Shown here: positions 25,901-37,900 of the stretch, in pieces | Numbering within the stretch: the first letter of the stretch is position 1 | Layout of the letters: each line of letters starts with the position of its first letter | Assembly (NCBI RefSeq): GCF_006151805.1 | Contig: NZ_VDDA01000005.1 | Location: 372,001 to 436,000, forward strand | Reading direction: 5' to 3' | Length of the DNA: 64,000 bases | From: Methylobacterium terricola | GTDB lineage: Bacteria; Pseudomonadota; Alphaproteobacteria; Rhizobiales; Beijerinckiaceae | The notes under the pieces: generated by a model | What the model was told of the DNA's origin: nothing | What the model saw: only the letters and a program-made list of their open reading frames with translations | Database searches by the model: none | Translations under genes and position numbers: made by a program

Positions 25901-28900
25901 CGTTCGGAGTGGGCACGAAGGTGAGCGTGCCGTCCGGGTTGAGGGTCACGGCACCGCTCGCCACCGCGACCGTGCCGCCGGGAGCCACCGCCTGACCGTC
26001 GATCGCCGTGATCGCCAGCGGGTCGCCGTCCGCGTCGCGGTCGTTGGCGAGAACCGCGATGGTCGCGGGCGTGTCCTCCGCCGTCGTGAACGCGTCGGCG
26101 ATCGCGACGGGCGCGTCGTTGATGGGGGCGAGGAGGCCGGTGACCGCGGTGCTTGCCGTGCCGCCCTGCCCGTCCGACACGGTGTAGGTGAACGAGACCG
26201 GACCGTTGACGTCGGCGGCCGGCGCGAAGGTGAGGGTGCCGTCGGCGTTGAGCGTGACCGCGCCGCCCGCCACCCTGACCGATCCGCCCGCGGTGATCGC
26301 CTGACCGTCGATCGCCGTGACCGTCAGCAGGTCGCCGTCGGGATCGGCGTCGTTGGCGAGCACCGGCACGCGGACCGGCGTGTCCTCGGTGGTGACGAAA
26401 CCGTCCGCGGCCGGCGCAGGGGCGTCGTTGACGGAGGCGATAGTGCCGGTGACGGTGGCCGTGGCGCTGCCGCCCTGCCCGTCGGACACCGTGTAGGTGA
26501 AGGAAGCGGTGCCGTTGGCGTTCGGAGTGGGCACGAAGGTGAGCGTGCCGTCCGGGTTGAGGGTCACGGCACCGCTCGCCACCGCGACCGTGCCGCCGGG
26601 AGCCACCGCCTGCCCGTCGATCGCCGTGATCGCCAGCGGATCGCCGTCCTCGTCGCGGTCGTTGCCGAGAACCGTGACGGTCGTGGGCCTGTCCTCGGTT
26701 CCGGCGAAGCTATCGGCGAGGGCGAAGGGTGCGTCCTGGACCGGCGTGACGAGGCCGCTCACCGTCGCGGTGGCGCTGCCGCCCTTCCCGTCGGAGGCGG
26801 TGTAGGCGAACGAGACCGGGCCGTTGAAATCGGCCGCCGGGGCGAAGACGAGCGCGCCGTCGGCATCGAGCGTCACCGTGCCGCCCGCCACGGCTACCGT
26901 GAGACCCGCCGCGATGGCCTGACCGTCGATGGCGATGACCGTCAGCAGGTCGCCGTCGGAATCGGCATCGTTGGCGAGCACCGGCACGCGGACCGGTGTG
27001 TCCTCGGCCGTCGTGAAGCCGTCGGCAACCAGCGCAGGGGCGTCGTTGACGGAGGCGATAGTGCCGGTGACGGTGGCCGTGGCGCTGCCGCCCTGCCCGT
27101 CCGACACCGTGTAGGTGAAGGAGGCCGCGCCGTTGGCGTTCGGAGTGGGCACGAAGGTGAGCGTGCCGTCCGGGTTGAGGGTCACGGCACCGTTCGCCAC
27201 CGCGACCGTGCCGCCGGGAGCCACGGCCTGTCCGTCGATCGCCGTGATCGCCAGCGGGTCGCCGTCGACGTCGCGGTCGTTGGCGAGAACCGCGATGGTC
27301 GCCGGCGTGTCCTCCGCCGTCGTGAACGCATCGGCGATCGCGACGGGCGCGTCGTTGATGGGGGCGAGGAGGCCGGTGACCGCGGCGCTCGCCGTGCCGC
27401 CCTGCCCGTCCGACACGGTGTAGGTGAACGAGACCGGACCGTTGACGTCGGCGGCCGGCGCGAAGGTGAGGGTGCCGTCGGCGTTGAGCGTGACCGCGCC
27501 GCCCGCCACCGCGACCGACCCGCCCGCGGTGATCGCCTGACCGTCGATCGCCGTGACCGTCAGCGGGTCGCCGTCGGGATCGGCGTCGTTGGCGAGCACC
27601 GGCACGCGGACCGGTGTGTCCTCGGCCGTCGTGAAGCCGTCGGCAACCAGCGCAGGGGCGTCGTTGACGGAGGCGATAGTGCCGGTGACGGTGGCCGTGG
27701 CGCTGCCGCCCTGCCCATCCAACACCGTGTAGGTGAAGGAGGCGGTGCCGTTGGCGTTCGGAATGGGCACGAAGGTGAGCGTGCCGTCCGGGTTGAGGGT
27801 CACGGCACCGTTTGCCACCGCGACCGTGCCGCTGGGAGCCACCGCCTGCCCGTCGATCGCCGTGATCGCCAGCGGGTCGCCGTCGACGTCGCGGTCGTTG
27901 GCGAGCACCACGACGGTCGCGGGCGTATCCTCCGCCGTCGTGAAGGCGTCGGCGATCGCGACAGGGACGTCGTTCACCGGATCGACCGTCACGGTCACCG
28001 TGTAGGTGCTCGCCGCCGCCCCGTCCGACACCGCGTAGGTGAAGCTGTCCGTCCCGCTGAAATCCGGGTTCGGCACGTAGGTGAAGCGGCCGTCGGCGGT
28101 GACCGTGGCGCGGCCGTTGGCCGGGCCGGCGGCAAGCGCGTAGGCGACCGCGTCGCCCTCGGCGTCGAAGGCCGGCGGCAGGGTTCCGGAGACCGGCGCG
28201 TCCTCCCGCGTCGCCACGGTGAGCGGGGCGGCGACGGGGGCGTCGTTGACCGGCTGCACGGTGACGGTGACGGTCGCGAGGGCGGTACCGCCCTGGCCGT
28301 CGTCGACGCGGACCTGGAAGGTCTCGACGCCGCTGGCATCCGGGTTCGGCTTGTAGACGAAGGTGCCGTCCGGATCGAGGCGGACGGTGCCGCCCGCCGG
28401 CTGTGCCACCAGGGTGAAGGTCAGGGCGTCGCCGTCGAGGTCGGCCACATCGATCGCGCCGGCCACCGGCCGCTCCTCGATCGTCGTCAGGGCGAGGTCC
28501 CCTGCCGTCGGGGCGTCATTCGCCGGCACGATCAGGATCGTGGCACCGTCGACGTCCGCGAGCGGCCCGCCGGCGCCGCCGGCGCCGTCGTCCACCGTCC
28601 GCATCGTCAGCCGCACCGGATCGGTGGCGTTCGCGGGCGGGGTGAAGACCGGGGCCGAGGCCGCCAGGAAGGCGTTGAGGGCGTCGCGCGTGCCCGAGAG
28701 CGTCAGCGCGCCGGTGCCGCTGCCGGCGACCGTGACGCCGCCCGCCGGAACCGCCGTGAGCTGGCCGATCTCGACGGTCAGGGTCACCGTGAGGGTGCCG
28801 GCGCCGGCATCGACATCGGCGACCGACAGGCCGAGCAGCGGGAGCGGCGCGTCCTCCTGCCCGGTGAAGGCGGGCGGCAGCCCGTTCGCCGGCGCATCGT

Positions 28901-31900
28901 TCACGGGCGCCACGGTCCCGGTCACCTGCCCGACCGAGGCGACGGTGCCGTCGGAGAGGGTGTAGGCGAACTGCACCGGGCCGGCGAAGTCCGGCGCCGC
29001 CGCGAAGGCCAGCGTGCCGTCGGGGTTGAGGGTGACGGTGCCGCCCGCGACCGCGACCGCGCCGCCGGGCGCGACCGCCCGGCCGTCGATGGCGGTGACC
29101 GCGAGCGGGTCGCCGTCGACGTCGCCGTCGTTGGCGAGGACCGGGATCGCGGCGGTGCCGTCCTCCGCGACCGCGAAGGCGTCGGCGAGCGCCACCGGCG
29201 CGTCGTTGACCGGCGCCACCGTGATGGTGACGGCGGCGAGGCTGGTGCCGCCGTTCCCGTCCGAGACCCGGTAGGTGAAGCCGTCGGGACCGGCGAAGTC
29301 GGGATTCGGCGTATAGGTGAAGCGGCCGTCCGTGAGGAGCACGACGGTGCCGTGGGCCGGCGCGGTGACGAGCCCGTAAGTGAGGGGGTCGCCGTCGGGA
29401 TCGGCGTCCGGCCCGGCGCCGTTATCCGCCGCGAGGCTGCCGGTGAGAACCTGGTCCTCGGCGACCGCGAAGGCGTCGTCGGCGGCGACCGGAGCCGGGT
29501 TGACGATCGTCCAGTCGACGCTGCGGATCGCGGCGGCGCCGGACGGGTCGGTGGCGGTGATCGTCACCCGGTAGGTCGCGCTGCCGCCGGCCCCCGAGGC
29601 GCCGGGCGCGACCGTGCCGGAGATCGCCCCCGTCACGGGGTCGATCGCGAGCCCCGGCGGCAGGCCCGCCGCCGCGAAGGTGAGCGCGTCGCCGTCGGCG
29701 TCGCGGAAGGCCGCGCCCGCCGCGAGGGCGACCGTCTCCCCGTCGGCGTTCCGGCGCGGCGCGAAGGCGTCGGCGTCCGGCGCGTCGTTCGCCCCGTCCA
29801 CCCGCACGGTGAGCAAAGCCGTCGCGCGGCCGCCGGCGCCGTCCGAGACGGTGTAGCCGACGCTCGTCGCCCGCGACGCGCCCGCCGGGAGGTCGGCGAA
29901 GTCCGCGCCCGGATCGAAGGTGAAGCCGCCATCCGCCCCGATGGTGAAGGTGCCGCCGGCCGAGCCCGCGACGGCGGCGCCGACGCCACCCGCGGGCGCG
30001 CCCACGCCCACCACCGTCAGGACGTCGCCGTCGACGTCGGTGTCGCGGCCCGCCGGCCCTGAGATCCCCGTTCCCAGGATGACGTTGCCGGTGACGACGG
30101 CATCCTGGCCCGTCGCCGCGGTGTCGTCGGCCGCGAGGGGGGCGTCGTTGACCGGGGTCACCGTGCCGGTGACGAGCGCGGTCGCCGTGCCGCCGTTCCC
30201 GTCCGTCAGCGTGTAGGTGAAGGAGACCGGGCCGTCGACATCGGGGGCCGGGGTGAACAGCAGGGTGCCGTCCGCCTGCAGCGCGACCGAGCCGGTGCCG
30301 ATGTCGACGCTGCCGCCGGGGAGGATCGCGACGCCGCCGATCTGGGTCACCGCAAGGGGATCGCCGTCGGCATCGGTGTCGTTGGCGAGCACCCGGATCG
30401 TGACAGACCCATCCTCGGGCGTGACGAAGGCGTCGGCCGCGGCGGCCGGTGCGTCGTTGACCGCCGCGACCGCGACGGTGACCGTGTAGGTCACGGCCGT
30501 GGTGCCGTCGCTGACCGTGTAGGTGAAGCTGTCGGGCCCGGCATAGTCCGGCGCCGGGGTGTAGGTGAAGGTGCCGGTCGGGTCGATCGCGACCGTGCCG
30601 TTCGCCGGTCCCGTCGCGAGGGCGTAGGTCAGGGCATCGCCGTCGATGTCGGTGGCAATCGGCAGGCGGCCGCTCGCCGGATTGTCCTCGACCGCCGCGA
30701 GGGCCGCGTTTCCTCCGACGGGCGCGTCGTTGGCGCCCGTGACCGTGACGGTGAGGACCGCGGTCGCGGTGCCGCCCTGGCCGTCCGAGACCGTGTAGTC
30801 GATGCTCGAGCTGCGGGTGATCCCGGCCGGCAGGTCGTCGAACTCGGCGCCGGGCACGAAGTCGAACGTGCCGTCGGCGCGGATCGTGAACAGGCCGCCG
30901 GCCGAGCCGGCGCGCGGGGCGCCGATTCCGGCACCGGCGCCGTCGACCGCGACGACGCTCAAGGCGTCGCCGTCCGGGTCGCGGTCGGGGCCGGCGCCGT
31001 TGTCCGCGAGGACCGAGCCGGCGACCGGCGCGCCCTGGACCGTCGCGACGGCGTCGGCCTCGGCCACCGGGGCCGGGTTGGCGATCCGCAGGACGACGGT
31101 CCGGGTCGCCGTGGCGCCGGAGGGGTCTCGCGCCGTCACCGCGACGGCGTAGACACCGCCGTTGATCTGCGAGGCGGAGGCATCGACGGTGCCGGCGATC
31201 ACCCCGGTGGCGGGATCGATCGCGAGCCCGGCCGGCAGGCCGGCGGCGGCGAAGAGCAGGGCGTCGCCGTCGATGTCGGCAAAGAAGCCTGCGACGTCGA
31301 GGCGGACGGGCTCGCCGTCCGCGAAGGCCCGGTCGGGGATCGGCGCGGCGACCGGCGCGTCGTTGACCGGCGCCACGGTGACCGTCACCGCGTAGGTCAC
31401 GGTGCTGCGGCCGTCGCTCACCGTGTAGGTGAAGCGGTCGGTGCCGGTGAAGTCGGGGTCCGGCGTGTAGGTGAAGGTGCCTCCGGCGCTGACCGCGACG
31501 GTGCCGTTCGCGGGCTGATCGCCCTCGGCGTAGACGAGAGCGTCGCCGTCGGCGTCGGTCGCACCCGGCAGGGCTCCGGCCAGGGTCCCGTCCTCCGCGG
31601 TCGCGACCGCGAGGTCGGCGGCGGCCGGCGCGTCGTTGGCGCCCGCGACCGTGACGGTGAGCGTCGCCGTCGCGGTGGCCCCGGACGGATCGGCGGCCGT
31701 GTAGGTGACGCGGGTCGCGCGGGTCTCGCCCTGCTGCAGGTCCTGGAAGGCCGCGCCGGGATCGAAGTCGTAGGTGCCGTCCGGCCGGATCGTGAAGGTG
31801 CCGCCGGCCGAGCCCGCCACGGCGGTCCCGACACCGGACGGCAATCCTGCGACCGCCACGACCGTGAGCGCATCGCCCTCGGGATCGCGGTCGTTGGCCA

Positions 31901-34900
31901 GCACCGAGGCGCCGCCGAGGATCGGCGCGTCCTCCCCCGTCGCCGCCGCGTCGTCGGCCGCCACCGGCGCGGTGTTGACCGGCACCACCGCGACCGTCGC
32001 GACGGCCGCCTGCGAAACGTTGCCGGCGGTATCGGCCACGCTGAAGGTCAGGGTGCGCGCCCCGGGCGTCGGCGCCTCGCTCAGATTCTCGTAGCGGATC
32101 GCCGCCACGAGCGAGCGCAGGGTGCCGGCGGGCAAAGGCGTGCCGGCGCCGGCGGCGTTGAGGAGCGTGAGGGTGCCGTTGCCGTCATAAGCATAGGCCA
32201 GCAGGCTGGCGCCGAAGGCGATCGTGCCGCTCGCGGCCGCGTCGCGCCGGATGTCGACGGCGCCGTTGAGGTGCAGGATCTCGCTCGCCGCGTCGGCCGC
32301 CTCGCCGCCGAGCACGATCCGCACCCCGGAGGCATCGTCCTCGGCATCCGCCAGGCTCACGCCCGGCGCCACCGCGACGGGGCCGCCGCCCTCGACGAAG
32401 ACGGCGACGGCGCCGAGGCCCGGCGTCGCCGGGTCGAGGTCGATCACCGGGGCGTCGTCGACCGCGACGACCGTGAGGCTCACGGCGGCATCCGCCATGG
32501 CGCCGTCGGCATCGACGATGCCGTAGGTGATGACGGTCGTGCCGTTGAAGTTCGCGGCCGGCGCGAAGGTGAGGGTGCCGTCGGCGTTGAGCGTCACCGT
32601 GCCGTCGGCGACGGCCACCGTCCCGCCCGGCGCGATCGGCCGGCCCTCGACCATGGCGATGCGGAGCGCGTCGCCGTCGGGATCGGCATCGGCGCCCGCA
32701 GGACCGCTCGTCGTGCCGAGGCCGGAGACCGGATCGAAGGTGACCGGGACGTCCTCGGTCGTCGTGACGGTGTCGTTGACCGCGACGGGGGCCGGGTTGG
32801 TTACGGTGAAGACGAAGCTCGCCTGGGCCGGCGCGGCGCGGCCGTCGGACGCCGTGACCGTGACCGTGTAGGCGCCGCCCCGCGACGCGGACGCGTCGAG
32901 GGTGCCGGAGATGACGCCTGCCGGGCTGATGGTCAGGCCGGGGGGCAGGCCGGCCGCCGTGAAGGCGAGGGCGTCGCCGTCGGCGTCGGTGAAGAAGTCC
33001 GAGACGTCGAACGCCACGGGCTGGCCGTCCGCCCGGACGCGGTCGGGAATCGTGCCCGCGACCGGCGCGTCGTTGACCGGGGCGACCACGATCGCCACCG
33101 TCGCGGTGTCGGTGCCGCCGTTGCCGTCGTCGATCGTGTAGGTGAAGGATTCGGTGCCGTTGAAGTCCGGGTTCGGCGTGAAACGCAGGACCGGGCGCCC
33201 GGCGGTCCCGGCGACGAGCTGCACGGTGCCGTTGCTCGTCGCGACAGCGGGACCGCCGACGACCAGCGCGACGTTCTCGACGCGGATCACCACGTTGGTG
33301 TCGCCGTCCGGATCGACGTCGTTGGACAGGACATCGACGAGGACCGGGACGTCCTCGACCGCATTGATCACGGTGTCGTTCTGGGCCTGCGGCGTCAGGT
33401 TGTTCACCGTGTAGGTGAACTGGCTCGACGCCCGGGCGCCCTGGGAATCCTCGGCCGTGACGGTGATCAGGTAGTCGCGGGTGCCCGTCGGTCCCGAGGC
33501 GTCGGGGGCGATCGTGCCCGAGATGACGCCGCCCGCCGTGATGGCGAGCCCCGGCGGCAGGCCGGTCGCGAAGAAGGTGAGCCGCTCGCCCTCGGGATCG
33601 CGGAAATCGCCCGAGACGTCGATCGTGAGCGTGTCGCCGTCGTTGCGCACGGCGTCGGCGATCGGCGCCGTCGCGATCGGCGCGTCGTTCACCGCGGCGA
33701 CCGAGACGTTGACGATCGCGGTCGAGAGGCCGCCCTGGCCGTCGCTGACCCGGTACACCACCGTGTCGACGCCGCTGTAATCGACGTTCGGCGTGTAGCG
33801 CAGGGTGCCGTTCGGGTTGATCGCGACCGTGCCGTTAGCCGCCACCGGGGCGAAGGCGGGATCGACGAACAGGGCGTCGCCGTCCGGGTCGACGTCGTTG
33901 CCGACGACGTCGATGTCGATGCTCGTATCCTCCGGGATCGTGACGGCGTCGTTGACGCCGACCGGCGCCGGGTTGGTGACCGTGACGACGAAGCTCGTCG
34001 CGGTGGTCGAGGCGCCGTCCGACGCGGTGACGGTGACGGTGTAGACGCCGTCGCCGGCGGGCCCGCCCTGGCTGGCGTCGCGGGCGATCGTGCCGATGAT
34101 CGCACCGGTCGCCGGATCGATGGCGAGGCCCGGCGGCAGGCCGGCGGCGGCGAAGGCGAGCGTGTCGCCCTCGGCATCGGCGAAGAACGGCGCGAGGACG
34201 AGGGCTTGCGGACCCAGCGCATCGCCGTCGGCGCGGATGAAGGCCGGGATCGCCGCGGCGGCGGGCGCGTCGTTCGCGCCCGTGACCACCACCGTCAGGG
34301 TCGCCGTGTCGGCGCCGCCGTCGGTGTCCTGGAGCGCGTAGACGACGCTGGTCGCGCGCGTCTCCCCGGCCCGGAGGTCGGCGAAGTCCGGCCCTGCGGT
34401 GAAGGTGAAGCGGCCATTGGCCGCGACCGTGAAGAGGCCGCCCGCCGAGCCCCGCACGGTCGCGGGCGCGTCGGGCGCGACCGCCACCCCGTCGACGCCG
34501 GTGACCGTCAGCGGGTCGCCGTCATTATCCTCGTCGTTCTCGAGCACGTCGCCCGACGCCGCCCCCGCGCGCTCCAGCACCGTGTCGGAGAAGCCCTTGG
34601 GCGGGATGTTGGCGATGAACCAGGTGAAAGACCGGCTCGTGCTCAGGTTCCCGTCGGAGGCGGTGACCGTGACGCGATAGACGCCGCCATTCTGGCTCGA
34701 GGCGTTCCCGTCGATCTCGCCCGACACGATGCCGGTGAGAGGATCGATGGTGAGGCCCTGCGGCAGGCCGGTCGCCGCGAAGCTGAGGCGATCGCCCTCC
34801 CGGTCCGAGAAGTAGACCGAGAAGTCCTGAACTTCGTCGAGCGCGAGCACCTGGCCGTCGGTGTCGATCCGATCGGCGATCGGGGCCGCGACCGGGGCGT

Positions 34901-37900
34901 CGTTCACCGGGGCGACCGTGACCCTGACGCTCGCGCTGGCAAAGCCGCCGTTGCCGTCGGCGATCGTGTAGACGATCGTGTCGGTGCCGTTGAAGTCCGG
35001 GGCTGGCGTGTAGACGAGCGCGCCGCCGTCGATCGCGACGGTGCCGGCGCCCGCGGAGGCCGCCACGATGGCCAACGGGTCGGCGTCCGCATCGATGTCG
35101 TTGGCCAGCACCGCGATGCGGACCGGTACGTCCTCGGGGGTGGTCGCGGCGTCGTCGACGGCGACCGGCGCCGGGTTGGTCACCGTCAGGGTGAAGGCCT
35201 GGCTCTGGGACTGGCCGCCCGGATCGGTCGCCGTCACGGTGACCGCGTAGATTCCGCCGCCGACCTGGCTCGCGCCGCTCGCGATGGTGCCGGAGAGGAA
35301 GCCCGTCGCCGGGTCGAGGCTGAGCCCCTGCGGCAGGCCGGTCGCCGCGAAGGTGAGCGGGTCGCCGTCGGGGTCGCGGAAGAAGTCGGCGAGGTCGTAG
35401 GTGAAGGTCTGGCCGTCGGCCCGCACGCGGTCGGGGACCGGGGTGACGATCCGGGGCGCGTCGTTCACCGGCGTGACCGTCACCAGCGCCGTCGCAGTGT
35501 CTCGGCCGCCGTTGTTGTCGATGATGGTGTAGGTGAAGGATTCCTGGCCGGTGAAGTCCGGGTTGGGCGTGAAGCGCAGCACCTCGGTCTCGGCACCGTC
35601 GAGGATGAGCTGCACGCTGCCGTTGGCGGTGGCCACCGCCGGGCCGTTGAGCACCAGCACGACGTTGTTGACCGCGATCACCCGCTCGGAATCGCCGTCC
35701 GGGTCGGTGTCGTTGCTCAGGATCGGGATGATGACGGGCGTGTCCTCGGCCGTCGTCGCCACGTCGTCGCGCGCCAGCGGCGGCAGGTTGAGCACCGTAT
35801 AGGCAAAGCTCACGCTGCTCGCCGCGCCGCTCGCGTCCCGGGCCGACACGGTCACCGGGTAGGTCAGGGTCCCGGTCGGGCCCGAGGCGTCGGCCGACAG
35901 CCGGCCGGTGATGCGTCCGGTCGCCGGGTCGAGGCTGAGCCCCGGCGGCAGCCCCGTCGCCGCGAAGGTGAGCACCTCGCCCTCCGGGTCGCTGAAGAAC
36001 GCGCCCGTGTCGATCGCGTCGACGTCGCCGTCATTGCGGATGCGGTCGGCGATCGGGGCCGTGCCGGGCGCGTCGTTGACCGCCGCCACCGTCACGCTCA
36101 CCGTGGCGCTCGCGGTGCCGCCGTTGCCGTCCGAGATCGTGTAGACGATCGTGTCGACCCCGTTGAAGTTCGGGTTCGGCGCGTAGGTGAGCGCCCCGTC
36201 CTGGCCCAGCGTCACCGTGCCGTGGCCGGCGCTGGCGGCGATCACCCGCAGCGGGTCGCCGTCCGGATCGGAATCCGGCGCGCCGCCGCCGGCGCTGCCG
36301 TCGAGCACGTTGAGGGTGACGGGCGTGTCCTCGAGGGTGCCGGCGGCGTCGTTGCGCGCGACCGGGGCCGGGTTGGTCACCACCACTGCGTAGCTGTCGG
36401 TCGCGATCCCGCCCTGCCCGTCCGCGGCGGTGACGACCACCGTGTAGGTGCCGTTGCCGTTCGGACCGCGCTGGCTGGCGTCGCGGTCGATGATGCCCGC
36501 GACGAGGCCGTCCGGCGAGATCGTCAGGCCCGGCGGCAGGCCGGTCGCCGTGAAGGTCAGGCGGTCGCCGTCGATATCGGCGAAATACGCGGCGGCGTCG
36601 AAGCTGACCGCCTGCCCGTCGGTGCGCATCCGGTCCGGCAGGGGCGTCGTCGCCACCGGGGCGTCGTTGGCCGGCGTCACGGCGACGACGACGTCGTACT
36701 CGGCGAGCCCCCCGCGGCCGTCGTCGACGACGTAGCTGAAGCGGTCGGTGCCGTTGAAATCGGGCGCCGGCCGGTAGGTGAAGGTGCCGTCCGGGGCGAT
36801 CGTCACGGTGCCGCTCGCCGGGCTCGTGCTGCCGGGCGCGTAGGTGACCGTGTCGCCGTCGGCGTCGAAGGCGGCCGGCAGCGTGCCCGTCAGCGCCGTG
36901 TCCTCGCCGGTGGCGGAGGTGGCATCCGCGGCGACCGGCGGGTCGTTGACCGGGGCGATGAGGCCGGTGACCGCGGCGCTCGCCGTGCCGCCCTGCCCGT
37001 CCGATACCGTGTAGGAGAACGAGACCGGGCCGTTCGCGTCGGCTCCCGGCACGAAGGTCAGGGTGCCGTCGGGGTTGAGCGTGACGCGGCCGCCCGCGAC
37101 CGCGACTGTGCCGCCGGGGACGATGCCGGTGCCGTCGATCGCCGTGATCGTCAGCTGGTCGCCGTCGCGGTCGCCGTCATTCGCCAGCACCGCGATCGTG
37201 ACGGGGGTGTCCTCGGTGCCGGCGAAGCTGTCGGCGAGCGCCGTCGGGGTGTCCTCGACCGGCGTCACCAGGCCGGTGATGGTGGCGCTGTCGCTGCCGC
37301 CGTTGCCGTCCGAGAGCGAGTAGGTGAACGAGACCGGGCCGTTGAAATCGGCCTGCGGCACGAAGGTGAGGGTGCCGTCGGCGTTCAGCGTCACCGCGCC
37401 GCCGGCGACCACGATGGTGCCGCCCGGCGCGATGAAGGCGCCGTTGATCTGGATCAGGCCGAGGGCGTCGCCGTCGACGTCGCTGTCGTTGGCCCGCACG
37501 TCGAAGGTGACGGCGCCGTCCTCCGTCACGGTGATGCTGTCGTCGCCGAGCACCGGCGCGTCGTTGACCGGGGCGAGGGCGCCGGTGACGGTCGCCGTCG
37601 CGGTGCCGCCGCGCCCGTCCGCAACGGTGTAGGTGAACGAGACCGGGCCGTTGAAGTTCAAGGCCGGCACGAAGGCCAGGGTCCCGTCGGGGTTCAGGGT
37701 CACGGCGCCGCCCGTCACCGCGACCGTGCCGCCCGGCGCGATGCCGGTGCCGTCGATGGCCGCGATGGTCAGCGGGTCGCCGTCGGCGTCGCGGTCGTTC
37801 GCCAGCACCGCGATCAGCGCGGGCGTGTCCTCGGTGCCGGCGAAGCTGTCGGCGAGCGCCACCGGCGCGTCCTGGACCGGCGTCACCACCCCGCTCACCG

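Noticed and set aside
25881..27960. Regular repeats that could suggest a CRISPR array.
   Set aside because: Unit length is 618 bp, the frame stays open through all units, and there are no short palindromic repeats with unique spacers.
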